This document shows, in pieces, positions 9,020 to 16,644 of a stretch of 46,154 nt of DNA. The notes under the pieces are model-generated. The model did no database searches. It was not told the origin of the DNA and was given only the letters and a program-made list of their open reading frames with translations. Numbering within the stretch: the stretch's first letter is position 1; every line of letters starts with the position of its first letter. The position numbers were made by a program, and so were the translations under genes. This DNA comes from Frankiaceae bacterium (lineage in GTDB: Bacteria; Actinomycetota; Actinomycetes; JAFAQI01): contig JAFAZI010000161.1 of NCBI GenBank assembly GCA_019239875.1, positions 1 to 46,154 on the forward strand, in the 5' to 3' direction.

Positions 9020-10051
9020 ATGGCAAGACGCACGATCACCACGGTTGCGTTGACCGGCGCGGCGGCGGCACTGGTGCTGGCTGCAGCCGGCCCCACCGCA
9101 CTCGCGGCACCCCACTCTTCGGCGAAGCATCATCACGCGAAGAACTCCACCAAGCGCGTCACCGTGCGCGGCCTCGTTGCCAACCATCACGGTCGCCACG
9201 TGACGGTCTTCGCCAAGACCGCGAAGGTCGGTAAGCACACCGCCCACAACAAGCGCGTGCACCTGACGTTCGCGCATGCTGTGCACCACAGCAAGAAGGT
9301 GCACGTCGGTGACCACATCTCGGTCCGCGGCCTCGCACACGCGCACGGCCACAAGTTCACGATCTTCCGTCACAGCGACGAGACGGTTACGCCGGCGCCG
9401 GCCAGTCTGTTCTTCGGGACGGTCGTCAGCGTCTCGGGCGAACAGTTCATCCTCAACGAGCACACCCGCGACAACGGCGACCGCGAGGACGGCGACGACC
9501 ACGGTCACGGTGGTGACGGTGACGGCCGCGACAGCGTGCGCGGCACGAGCCATGGCGGCCACGGATCCTCGTCACACCTGATCACCGTCGACGATGCCGA
9601 CGCCACGATCACGGTCGACGGTTCGACCGACACCGAGCTCGCAGCCGGTGACACGGTCGCGGTGCTCGGCGAGGCGACCGAGGACACGGTCGTCGCGGCC
9701 GATGTCTTCGGCTACACCGTCGCGCCGTCGTTCCTCCGTGGCGACATCACTGCCATCGACGGGCAGGTCGTGACGGTCGGCGACAACCAGGGTGACGATC
9801 AGGGCGACGACCACGTGGCCCGCCCCGCACACGACGGCGAGAACGACGACACCCCCGTCACCGTTGACCTCACCGAGGTGCCGCTGGCACTGAACGGAGC
9901 GTTGAACGCCAGTGTCAGTGACCTGGCGGTCGGCGACAAGCTGATCGTGCTGGGTGACCTCAACAGCGAGAGCGGTTCGTTCGATGCCGACGTGGCGTTC
10001 GCGTTCAACGGCCACGACCACCACCCCTGCCCGGAGGGCGACGACGACTGA
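9020..10051 (+). CDS. secreted His/Asp-rich DUF5666-type protein
   Basis: A 343-residue exported protein of unknown function. It starts at ATG 9020, preceded by a very strong ribosome-binding site (AGGAGG, 4-5 nt spacing), and opens with a signal peptide (TGAAAALVLAAAGPTALAA). The mature part repeats a short beta-barrel unit three or four times (VTVRGLVANHHGRHVTVFA; FFGTVVSVSGEQFIL; RGDITAIDGQVVTVGD), the pattern of DUF5666 OB-like modules. The first third is rich in His (HHHAK, HHGRH, HAVHHSKKVHV). The middle and tail are rich in Asp/His/Gly (GDREDGDDHGHGGDGDGRD; GHDHHPCPEGDDD). This composition suggests metal or polyanion binding at the cell surface (inference). It is monocistronic and ends at a strong hairpin. 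Confidence 0.85.
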   Translation: MARRTITTVALTGAAAALVLAAAGPTALAAPHSSAKHHHAKNSTKRVTVRGLVANHHGRHVTVFAKTAKVGKHTAHNKRVHLTFAHAVHHSKKVHVGDHISVRGLAHAHGHKFTIFRHSDETVTPAPASLFFGTVVSVSGEQFILNEHTRDNGDREDGDDHGHGGDGDGRDSVRGTSHGGHGSSSHLITVDDADATITVDGSTDTELAAGDTVAVLGEATEDTVVAADVFGYTVAPSFLRGDITAIDGQVVTVGDNQGDDQGDDHVARPAHDGENDDTPVTVDLTEVPLALNGALNASVSDLAVGDKLIVLGDLNSESGSFDADVAFAFNGHDHHPCPEGDDD

Positions 10052-10072
10052 CCCCCCGGTCGTTGCCGCCCG

Positions 10073-10112
10073 ATGACGAAGGCCCCCGGCTGATGCCGGG
10101 GGCCTTCGTCAT
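10073..10112. terminator. perfect 18-bp hairpin, probably bidirectional terminator
   Basis: An exact inverted repeat, with arms 10073-10090 and 10095-10112 separated by the 4-nt loop TGAT. The stem is GC-rich (GGCCCCCGGC core). It lies between two converging genes, the secreted protein ending at 10051 and the TetR gene ending at 10155, so it can serve both strands. There is no clear T-run after it on the plus strand. Confidence 0.85.
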
Positions 10113-10154
10113 GCCGGGCAGGACACAAGCGACGCTTGCCGCACTGACGGTCGG

Positions 10155-10778
10155 TCAGCCCACGCCCTGCGGCTCGTAGCGCTCGATGACGTCCTCGACC
10201 AGCCGGATCACCTCGGCATGCCCCGTCGTGACACCGAGGCTGCGCTCGAGCCCGATCACGCTGGAGATGCTCGCCATCAACACGAGCAGAGCCATCGGTG
10301 GCAGTTCCTCGGGGTCGATGTCGTAGCTCGCGAAGACGCTGGAGAGTGCGGCCGCCTGCTGCTGCCGGAACTCTTCCGCGTACGACGCGATCGCTTGCCG
10401 AATCGCGGGCCGATGGTTTGCGAGCGCCATGAACTCCATGACGACGATGCCGCCAGCGGCGGGCTCGTTGCTGAACTCCCACAACGCGCGCAACGGCTGC
10501 CGTGCCGCAAGGGCTCGGGACTGTCGTTCGAGGTTCTGCTCAGCGGCGACCTGGAACACGGCGAGCAGCAGGTCATCCATTGTGCGGAAGTAGTAGTGGA
10601 CGAGCTGTGGCTTCAGCCCGGCCTTGGCGGCGACCCGGCGGGACGACACCGCGCCGTATCCCGCTTCGGCCATGAGCTGCTGGGCGGCCTCGACGAGCGC
10701 GGCGCGAGTCTTGGAGTCCTCCGCACCGAGCCGGCGGCTCGGCGCGGATTTGGCGACCTTCGCGCCTTTTGCTAACAC
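10155..10778 (-). CDS. TetR-family transcriptional regulator (divergent to P450)
   Basis: A 207-residue TetR-type repressor. The N-terminal helix-turn-helix spans about residues 24-70 (AALVEAAQQLMAEAGYGAVSSRRVAAKAGL ending in VHYYFRTMDDLL), the usual TetR layout. The C-terminal ligand-binding half is variable, so the effector is unknown. The reading frame begins with GTG at 10778. It is divergent from the P450 gene at 10878. The 99-bp gap holds a perfect TTGACA -35 box and two tandem palindromes that overlap the presumed -10 box, so this protein most likely represses the P450-SDR operon and possibly itself (inference from arrangement). Confidence 0.9.
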   Translation of the reverse strand: MLAKGAKVAKSAPSRRLGAEDSKTRAALVEAAQQLMAEAGYGAVSSRRVAAKAGLKPQLVHYYFRTMDDLLLAVFQVAAEQNLERQSRALAARQPLRALWEFSNEPAAGGIVVMEFMALANHRPAIRQAIASYAEEFRQQQAAALSSVFASYDIDPEELPPMALLVLMASISSVIGLERSLGVTTGHAEVIRLVEDVIERYEPQGVG

Positions 10779-10794
10779 GTCACCCGCCCCTTCG

Positions 10795-10823
10795 TTGACA
10801 GGTCATGGATCCGTCGCCATGCT
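10795..10823 (+). promoter_or_regulatory. sigma-70-type promoter for the P450-SDR operon
   Basis: A consensus -35 hexamer TTGACA (10795-10800) is followed after 17 nt by CATGCT (10818-10823), a poor but correctly placed -10. The predicted start point, about 10830, lies inside the first operator palindrome. Confidence 0.5.
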
Positions 10824-10860
10824 GTGCACTCGCACAGCAATGCTGAGCAGTCGCACAGTA
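10820..10860. promoter_or_regulatory. two tandem TetR-type operator palindromes
   Basis: Site 1 (10820-10839) is a perfect palindrome, TGCTGTGC-ACTC-GCACAGCA. Site 2 (10841-10860) is an imperfect copy, TGCTGAGC-AGTC-GCACAGTA. Their centres are 21 bp apart, two helical turns, so two dimers could bind the same DNA face. They cover the -10 and start region of the P450 promoter next to a divergent TetR gene. Confidence 0.75.
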
Positions 10861-10877
10861 TCGGAGGAGTAGTCCAG

Positions 10878-12173
10878 GTGTCGACGTACGAGACCATCGA
10901 TTTCTTCACGGACGAGTCACTCGTCGAAGACCCCTATCCCTACTTCGACGAGCTGCGGTCTGCCTGCCCGGTGCTCCACCTCCCCCATCTCGGGGTGGTG
11001 GCGGTCAGCGGGTACGACGAGATCGTCGAGATCTACCGCGACTCGGAGACGTTCTCCTCCTGCAACTCGGTGGTCGGGCCTTATGCGCAGTTCCCCGTGC
11101 CGCTGGAGGGGGACGACGTCGGCGAGATCGTCGACAAGTACCGCGACCAGCTGCCGATGTGGGAGCACATGGTCACCATGGACCCACCGATGCACACGCA
11201 GGAGCGGGCGGTCCTGATGCGGCTGATCACGCCGAAGCGGTTGAAGGAGAACGAGGAGTTCATCTGGAAGCTTGCTGACCGGCAGCTCGACGAGTTCCTC
11301 GCCGACGGCAAGTGCGAGTGGATCACGAAGTTCACGCAGCCGTTCGCGATGCTGGTCGTCGCGGACCTGCTCGGCGTCCCCGAGTCCGACCACGACTTCT
11401 TCCGGAGCGGCTTCGGTTTGTCGCAGTCCCCCGGCGCGATCGGCTCCGACCGCCAGTCGGGCACCGACGACGAGGGCGGCCTCAACGCACTCGGTTGGGC
11501 CGACGAGTGGTTCACCAAGTACGTCGAGGACCGGCGAGCCGAGCCGAAGGGCGACGTCCTGACGGAGATGGCGCTCGCGACGTACCCGGATGGTTCCCTG
11601 CCACCGGTGGTCAACGTCGTACGGACCGCGACTTTCCTGTTCGCGGCCGGCCAGGAGACGACGGCGCGCCTGCTCGCCGCTTCGGTCAAGTACTTGGCAG
11701 AGCATCCCGAGATGCAGGACTACCTGCGGGAGCACAAGGAGAAGATTCCGGAGTTCATCGAGGAGACACTGCGCATCGAGAGCCCGGTCAAGGCCGACTT
11801 CAGGTTGGCGCGGAAGACGACGACCGTCGGCGGTGTCGAGGTGAAGGCCGGGACGCCGGTGATGATGTTGAACGGTGCGGCCAACCGCGACCCGAAGCAG
11901 TACGAGTGCCCCCACGACTTCAACATCGATCGTCCCGGCGTACGAACGCACATCGCATTCGGTCGCGGTGCGCACTCATGTCCGGGCGGCCCGCTCGCGC
12001 GGGTCGAGGGTCGGATCGCGATCGAGCGACTGCTCGAGCGCACTCGCGACATCCGACTGTCGGAGGAGCACCACGGCCCGGCAGGCGCACGGCGGTTCAA
12101 CTACGAGCCGACGTGGATCTTGCGCGGCCTGTCCGACCTGCACATCGAGTTCACACCAGTGGAGGCCTCCTGA
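10878..12173 (+). CDS. cytochrome P450 (class I bacterial type)
   Basis: A 431-residue soluble haem monooxygenase of ordinary bacterial length. Motifs are the I-helix AAGQETT, the K-helix ETLR and the haem loop FGRGAHSCPG with Cys near residue 368. The start is taken as GTG 10878 (VSTYETIDFF), because upstream codons lie in the operator/promoter region and a GGAGG sits about 10 nt before it. Its stop overlaps the SDR start by one base (TGATG), giving a two-gene operon in which the SDR could oxidise the alcohol the P450 makes (inference). The P450 family and substrate are not recognised. No ferredoxin gene is linked. Confidence 0.92.
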   Translation: MSTYETIDFFTDESLVEDPYPYFDELRSACPVLHLPHLGVVAVSGYDEIVEIYRDSETFSSCNSVVGPYAQFPVPLEGDDVGEIVDKYRDQLPMWEHMVTMDPPMHTQERAVLMRLITPKRLKENEEFIWKLADRQLDEFLADGKCEWITKFTQPFAMLVVADLLGVPESDHDFFRSGFGLSQSPGAIGSDRQSGTDDEGGLNALGWADEWFTKYVEDRRAEPKGDVLTEMALATYPDGSLPPVVNVVRTATFLFAAGQETTARLLAASVKYLAEHPEMQDYLREHKEKIPEFIEETLRIESPVKADFRLARKTTTVGGVEVKAGTPVMMLNGAANRDPKQYECPHDFNIDRPGVRTHIAFGRGAHSCPGGPLARVEGRIAIERLLERTRDIRLSEEHHGPAGARRFNYEPTWILRGLSDLHIEFTPVEAS

Positions 12174-12916
12174 TGGCGCGAGTCGCGGCAGTGACGGGTG
12201 CCGCGTCCGGGATCGGCCTCGGCGTCGCCAAGCAGTTCGTCGCGGACGGCTACCAGGTCGCACTGCTCGACCTCGACGGCCCGGGCGTCAAGGTCGCCGC
12301 CGAGGAGCTACGAGCCGCGGGTGCTGCGGTCGCCTCGGCGGAGGTCGACGTTGCGGATCGCGATTCGGTCCGCGCGGCGTTCGACCAGATCCGGTCCGAG
12401 CTGGGCCCGGTCGAGATCCTGGTGACGAGCGCGGGCATCGAGAACTTCACTGCCGTGCTCGACATCACCGACGAGGCGTGGGACCGGCTGCTCGCCGTGA
12501 ATCTGACCGGGACCTTCGCGTGCATCCAGGCCGCTCTGCCCGACATGCTCGCTGCGGGATGGGGCCGGATCGTGACCATCTCGTCGCAGAGTGCGCAGTC
12601 GGGCGCCCCCAGCATGGCGCACTACTCCGCATCGAAGGGCGGCGTGATCGCCTTGACCAAGGCCCTCGCGGTCGAGCTCGCCCGACAGGGCGTCACGGTG
12701 AACACCGTCTCGCCGAGCCTGGTTGACACCCCGATGGCACGCAAGGCCGAGGCGGCCGGTGAGTTCATCGGCGTCGATGTGGTCGCCCCGATGGTGCCGC
12801 TGGGCCGAGCCGGCACGCCCGCCGACATCGCCGCCGCATGCTCCTACCTGTGCGGCGAAGGCGGTAGCTACATCACGGGGCAGCTGATCGGCGTCAACGG
12901 CGGCATGTACATCTGA
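12173..12916 (+). CDS. short-chain dehydrogenase/reductase (classical SDR)
   Basis: A 247-residue classical SDR. It has the cofactor motif TGAASGIG at the N-terminus, a catalytic Ser in TISSQSAQ, the catalytic pair in YSASKGG, and the C-terminal GQLIGVNGGMYI ending typical of 3-oxoacyl-ACP reductase-like SDRs. Acidic residues after the second strand (LLDLDG) suggest NAD rather than NADP. ATG 12173 overlaps the P450 stop by one base, with GGAGG about 7 nt before it. Probable role: oxidation of a hydroxylated P450 product to a ketone (inference). Confidence 0.9.
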   Translation: MARVAAVTGAASGIGLGVAKQFVADGYQVALLDLDGPGVKVAAEELRAAGAAVASAEVDVADRDSVRAAFDQIRSELGPVEILVTSAGIENFTAVLDITDEAWDRLLAVNLTGTFACIQAALPDMLAAGWGRIVTISSQSAQSGAPSMAHYSASKGGVIALTKALAVELARQGVTVNTVSPSLVDTPMARKAEAAGEFIGVDVVAPMVPLGRAGTPADIAAACSYLCGEGGSYITGQLIGVNGGMYI

Positions 12917-12931
12917 GGACCGCGAATCCGG

Positions 12932-13378
12932 CTAGAAGCGGCGGTATGACGCTTTCGACAGCTTGAAGCCGTGGCCGGTCTTGACGTTCTTGCACGTCAT
13001 CCCAGACGTGCGGCTCACACACCGAATGACGCCGTCGCGGAGCGCATGCCCGTATGCGAGCTTGTGCGCCGACGGGTTCAGCGCTGTGTCACCGGCGCAC
13101 ACGAGGTAGCCCTTGTGGTGACGGTCGACCTCGAGCCCTTGGCCGTAGTCGACGTCGCAGGTGGACGGCTTGGGCGGCGGCGACCAGTCCCGCTTTGCGA
13201 TGTCGCAGCGCGCGGACTTCTTCGTCATGTAGCAGCCGATGTTCTTGCTGGGTGACTGGAAGGCATGGAACCCGTGGACGCGGTGCGCCGACGCTGCCGG
13301 GGAGACGCCGCTGAGCGCGGTGGTGACGGCGCTGATGGCGACCACTCCGGCGACGCCGCACTTGGTGACGATGTTCAT
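12932..13378 (-). CDS. secreted Cys-rich protein, DUF6636-like
   Basis: A 148-residue exported protein. The signal peptide is MNIVTKCGVAGVVAISAVTT followed by an Ala-rich cleavage region (PAASA). The mature part begins FQSPSKNIGCYM and has six regularly spaced Cys residues (NIGCYM, ARCDI, STCDVD, LVCAGDT, IRCVS, MTCKN), ending with a GHGFKLSKASYRRF motif. This is the pattern of small actinobacterial DUF6636-type proteins of unknown role; the assignment is by recalled pattern. The three likely disulphides fit an extracytoplasmic location. It converges on the SDR gene with 15 bp between stops. Confidence 0.75.
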   Translation of the reverse strand: MNIVTKCGVAGVVAISAVTTALSGVSPAASAHRVHGFHAFQSPSKNIGCYMTKKSARCDIAKRDWSPPPKPSTCDVDYGQGLEVDRHHKGYLVCAGDTALNPSAHKLAYGHALRDGVIRCVSRTSGMTCKNVKTGHGFKLSKASYRRF

Positions 13379-13441
13379 CGGGCGACCGTAACGCCTTTGA
13401 TGTCGTCAAGGGCCCGGATGATGAAACCTGCAGGCGGCTCC

Positions 13442-13876
13442 TCAGGTCTCGAGCCACTCGGCCTTTCGGCTGTGGAATCGCCAAGCGTCGTCCTTGCAGT
13501 GCAACTCGTCGGTGTAGCGCCCGACCAGCAGGACGGACCAGCGACCGGCCATTGGCATGAGGAACAGCACGTCGCTGGTGGCCTTCGCCTCGTGGTCGCT
13601 CCACTCCGTGACGAGAGTGTTGAGCACGAGATGCCGTTGCGGCGCCTGTGGCTTGACCGCGTCGTACGCCGCACGAAGCTCCTCGTGGCCACGATGTGAG
13701 CCAAGCCCTGGAATGTCGGCCGACCCGTCAGAGCAGAACGTAGCGAGGACGTCGTCGGTGCGTCCGTCGTCCAGCGCGAGCACGTAGGCGGCGATCGTCG
13801 CCTTCACACCCTCTGCAACCTCAGCGAACGACTTCGCTGCCACGACCGTCACCAGCCCTCTCATGTCGGCGTCCAT
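13442..13876 (-). CDS. SnoaL-like / NTF2-fold protein
   Basis: A small protein of about 144 residues with the SnoaL-like cone fold pattern: helix AEVAEGVKATIAAYVLALDDGRTDDVLATFCSD, a loop ADIPGLG, HRGHEELRAAY, then beta strands HLVLNTLVTEW, VLFLMPMAGRW, VLLVGRYTDELH and WRFHSRKAEW. Members are polyketide cyclases, isomerases, dehydratases or limonene-epoxide-hydrolase-like enzymes acting on small hydrophobic ligands. The start is uncertain: ATG 13876, ATG 13864 and an internal GTG are all possible, and none has a strong ribosome-binding site. It is divergent from the BVMO gene, sharing a 31-bp gap filled by a perfect palindrome. It may therefore act in the same pathway (inference). Confidence 0.8.
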   Translation of the reverse strand: MDADMRGLVTVVAAKSFAEVAEGVKATIAAYVLALDDGRTDDVLATFCSDGSADIPGLGSHRGHEELRAAYDAVKPQAPQRHLVLNTLVTEWSDHEAKATSDVLFLMPMAGRWSVLLVGRYTDELHCKDDAWRFHSRKAEWLET

Positions 13877-13888
13877 GCGTCACACGCC

Positions 13889-13906
13889 CTGTACCGATCG
13901 GTACAG
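13889..13906. promoter_or_regulatory. 18-bp operator palindrome (regulon site 1)
   Basis: CTGTACCGATCGGTACAG is a perfect 18-bp palindrome between the SnoaL-like and BVMO genes. It is the best copy of a motif found in four further divergent gaps (20673, 24561, 26732, 29901). It ends one base before the BVMO start codon. Confidence 0.8.
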
Positions 13907-13907
13907 T

Positions 13908-15512
13908 ATGTCCGTGACCTCCGACACCCCGCTCGACGTCCTCGTCGTGGGTGCCGGCATCACCGGGATCTACCAGTTGTATCGCGCCCGGGAAGCCGGC
14001 TTCACCGTCGAGCTGCTGGAGGCCGGCGTCGGCGTCGGCGGAACCTGGTTCTGGAACCGTTACCCCGGCGCGCGATTCGACTCCGAGAGCTACACCTACG
14101 GCTACCTGTTCTCCAAGGAGCTGTTCGACGAGTGGGAGTGGCAGGAGCACTTCGCCGAGCAGCCCGAGATCGAGCGCTATCTCAACCACGTCGTTGACCG
14201 CTTCGATCTGCGCCAGCACATCCACCTCGGTGCCAGGGTCACATCCGCGACGTACGACGACACCTCCGGCATCTGGACCGTGACCACCGAGGACGGCGCC
14301 GAACGACGGACTCGGTTCCTGATCAGCGCGACCGGTGTCCTGTCCGTGCCGTTCTTCCCCGACGTCCCCGGCCGCGACGACTTCGCCGGCCAGCAGGTCC
14401 ACACCGGGTTGTGGCCCGCCGAACCGGTTGACTTCACCGGCAAGCGCGTGGCGGTGATCGGCACCGGTTCCAGCGGCGTGCAGATAATCCCGATCGTTGC
14501 CGAGCAGGCGGCATCCCTCACCGTCTACCAGCGCACTGCGAACTGGTGCACGCCGCTGAACAACTCCCCCATCACCGCAGCTGAGCAGGCTCAGCTGCGA
14601 GCGGACTTCGAGAAGATCCGCGAGACCCTCAACACCTCGGTGAGCGGATTCCTGCACCCCGCTCACGACCGGGCGACGTTCGACGACGACGAGGACCAGC
14701 GGCACGCGTTCTTCGAGACGATGTGGTCGAGCCCGGGCTTCGCCAAGCTGATCAGCCACTACACCGACATGACCTTCAACCTCGAGGCGAATGCCGCCTG
14801 GTCGGAGTTCGTGGCGGCGAAGATCCGCGGGATCGTGAACGACCCCGACGTCGCCGCGAAGCTGATTCCCGACGACCACCGGTTCGGCGAGAAGCGACCC
14901 CCCTTCGTGACGTCGTACTTCGAGACCTACAACCGAGCCAACGTCTCCCTCGTCGACCTCAAGGCGACACCGATACGGCGCCTGACCGAGCTCGGCATCG
15001 AGACCGCAGACGGCGTCCAGGAACTCGATCTGATCATCTGGGCGACGGGATTCGACTTCGGAACCGGCGCGCTGTCTCGGATGGGGATCCGCGGACAAGG
15101 AGGCCTCGCCCTCAACGACCACTGGGCTGATGGCCCGACGACGTACCTCGGCGTCCAGACGACGCGTTTCCCCAACTTCTTCTTCCCCGGCGGGCCGCAT
15201 GCCGCGGCCGGCAACAACCCGCGCTACAACGGCGATCAGGTCGACTTCGTGACGGATCTGCTCACGTATGCGCGCGACAACGGGTACGGCGTCGTCGAGG
15301 TTGATCCAGCAGCCGAGGAGAGCTGGACCGCGATGATCGACCGAGCCGCCCGTAAGGCGCCTTCGTTCGGCGAGTGCAGCTACTACTTCGGGACGAACAT
15401 TCCGGGCAAGCCGAAGAAGTACTTGCTCAACTCAGCTGGCCGGCCGAAGCTGCTGTCGATGATCGAGGAGATCAAGTCGAACGACTTCAAGCCGTTCATC
15501 TTCACGCAGTGA
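13908..15512 (+). CDS. flavin-containing Baeyer-Villiger monooxygenase
   Basis: A 534-residue FAD/NADPH monooxygenase converting a ketone into an ester or lactone with O2. It has an FAD motif (GAGITG, 15-20), the Baeyer-Villiger fingerprint FAGQQVHTGLWP (159-170, matching FxGxxxHxxxWP), and an NADPH motif (GTGSSG, 185-190). The C-terminal half has the typical IIWATGFDFGTG and FFFPGGPHAA. Length and order match type I BVMOs such as cyclohexanone- and phenylacetone-type enzymes. The ATG at 13908 follows the operator palindrome by one base, leaving no room for a normal ribosome-binding site, so a leaderless transcript is likely; GTG 13914 is an alternative start. Confidence 0.93.
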   Translation: MSVTSDTPLDVLVVGAGITGIYQLYRAREAGFTVELLEAGVGVGGTWFWNRYPGARFDSESYTYGYLFSKELFDEWEWQEHFAEQPEIERYLNHVVDRFDLRQHIHLGARVTSATYDDTSGIWTVTTEDGAERRTRFLISATGVLSVPFFPDVPGRDDFAGQQVHTGLWPAEPVDFTGKRVAVIGTGSSGVQIIPIVAEQAASLTVYQRTANWCTPLNNSPITAAEQAQLRADFEKIRETLNTSVSGFLHPAHDRATFDDDEDQRHAFFETMWSSPGFAKLISHYTDMTFNLEANAAWSEFVAAKIRGIVNDPDVAAKLIPDDHRFGEKRPPFVTSYFETYNRANVSLVDLKATPIRRLTELGIETADGVQELDLIIWATGFDFGTGALSRMGIRGQGGLALNDHWADGPTTYLGVQTTRFPNFFFPGGPHAAAGNNPRYNGDQVDFVTDLLTYARDNGYGVVEVDPAAEESWTAMIDRAARKAPSFGECSYYFGTNIPGKPKKYLLNSAGRPKLLSMIEEIKSNDFKPFIFTQ

Positions 15513-15547
15513 CGGCCGCTTCGGTTGCGGCGCGGCGGAGCTGGACC

Positions 15548-16012
15548 TCAGTACTCGTTCTTGATGACGAAGTACGACCCGCGGATCGTGCCTGCGAGCT
15601 TCGACTTCTGGCGAGCGAACTTGAACTTGTCGGCGAGCTCCGCAGGGATCTCCATGCCGTCGGACAACTTGAACCCCACGGCTCGCTTCTTCGGGTCGTC
15701 GAGGGTGTAGAGGACGTTGATCGACAGGCCACTCTCGTAGAAGACGTAGGACCACCTGATGTTCTCGACCCGCAGCTCGGTTGCCTCCAGCGCCGGTGAG
15801 GCGATGACGATGTCGCGCTCGGCCTTGAGGATGTGCGCGACATAGTCGACGATCTTCTTCGCCTTCGCGGCCGGCTCGACCGTGAAGTCCTGGTCGTACT
15901 TGTTCTTGAAGTAGCGCGCCTCGTTCGCTCGCAGCCCGGCCAACGCCTCCGCCACCGGCGATGACTCCAGACCAAGGGTCGAGACCGATGTGAAGTCCAC
16001 GGTGTACCCCAC
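15548..16012 (-). CDS. conserved-looking protein of unknown function
   Basis: A 154-residue protein I do not recognise. GTG 16012 is chosen because a near-perfect ribosome-binding site (AAAGGAG) lies about 6 nt upstream; longer upstream frames have no support. The sequence is soluble, mixed alpha/beta and lysine-rich for this window (ARYFKNKYDQDF, AAKAKKIVDYVAHILKAERD, KFKFARQKSKLAG), with no signal peptide or membrane segment. The central part alternates strands (WSYVFYESGLSINVLYTLD) and the C-terminus is GSYFVIKNEY. It lies 80 bp downstream of the DUF2867-like gene on the same strand and converges with the BVMO. Confidence 0.65.
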   Translation of the reverse strand: MGYTVDFTSVSTLGLESSPVAEALAGLRANEARYFKNKYDQDFTVEPAAKAKKIVDYVAHILKAERDIVIASPALEATELRVENIRWSYVFYESGLSINVLYTLDDPKKRAVGFKLSDGMEIPAELADKFKFARQKSKLAGTIRGSYFVIKNEY

Positions 16013-16092
16013 GCCAGCTCCTTTGCGTCGTCGTCTCTGCGGTCTCGTCGACGATATTCGGCGGCGGCGCCGGTCAGCCAGCAGCAGGTGGG

Positions 16093-16590
16093 TCAGCTGA
16101 CGGTTACCCCGCGTCGAGGGGACCGCGAGATCGCCTCTGCCGCACCACGGAGGAGCCGGCGCGCCGCGTACACGTGGATGGGCCGAACGACGGTCCAGAT
16201 CCACCGCGCCGCGGTTGGCCGGTGGAAGTACACGTACGTCGCCACGCTGCTGCTGGTGGGGCTGTGACGCCTCGCCACGAGCAAGCCTCGAATCAGCGAA
16301 CCATCGGCCGCGAGTGTCGCGACCTCCGGCCCAGCGACCGCGATCGCCCAACCGAAGTAGTCTCCGGGATCCGACCGCCCGAGGTCGAAGCGCAGAACAT
16401 GACGGTGAATCAGCCGGATGGCGGTGAGCATCGCGGGGCTGACCTGCGTGATCGCGGCGCGCATCCACTCTTCGGCGGTTTGGGTCCGAGGCTCGTCGAG
16501 CGTCACGGCGAAACAGTCGGCATAGTCCCAGGGATCGTCACCGGTGACCTCATCTACTGGCGGCTCTACTTGGGCGACTCGGAACTTCAT
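16093..16590 (-). CDS. DUF2867-like protein
   Basis: A protein of about 165 residues resembling the DUF2867 group (SRPBCC-like fold), of unknown role. Its features are DYADCFAVTLDEPRTQTAEEWMRAA near the N-terminus, IHRHVLRFDLGRSDPGDYFGW, a strand HSPTSSSVATYVYFHRP, and a C-terminal WIWTVVRPIHVYAARRLL that often ends these proteins. ATG 16590 (MKFRVAQVEPP) has a GAGG about 8 nt upstream; an ATG at 16614 lies inside the adjacent palindrome and is less likely. It is divergent from a TetR gene (16641), and the shared gap is occupied by an AT-rich operator-like palindrome, so it is probably that regulator's target. Confidence 0.7.
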   Translation of the reverse strand: MKFRVAQVEPPVDEVTGDDPWDYADCFAVTLDEPRTQTAEEWMRAAITQVSPAMLTAIRLIHRHVLRFDLGRSDPGDYFGWAIAVAGPEVATLAADGSLIRGLLVARRHSPTSSSVATYVYFHRPTAARWIWTVVRPIHVYAARRLLRGAAEAISRSPRRGVTVS

Positions 16591-16610
16591 TGCCGACCTC
16601 GCTTCCTCAT

Positions 16611-16644
16611 CCATACGTATGCGTATCTATACGTTATCGTATGG
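16611..16644. promoter_or_regulatory. AT-rich operator palindrome covering the TetR start
   Basis: An imperfect 34-bp palindrome with outer arms CCATACG/CGTATGG and inner arms CGTAT/ATACG. It contains a perfect 10-mer, CATACGTATG (16612-16621). It is conspicuously AT-rich for this genome and overlaps the ATG (16641) of the TetR gene, so it is probably an autoregulatory operator that also governs the divergent gene. Confidence 0.7.

Noticed and set aside
13821-15200. A 459-codon minus-strand open frame across the BVMO gene.
   Set aside because: Antisense shadow; the BVMO motifs on the plus strand are complete.
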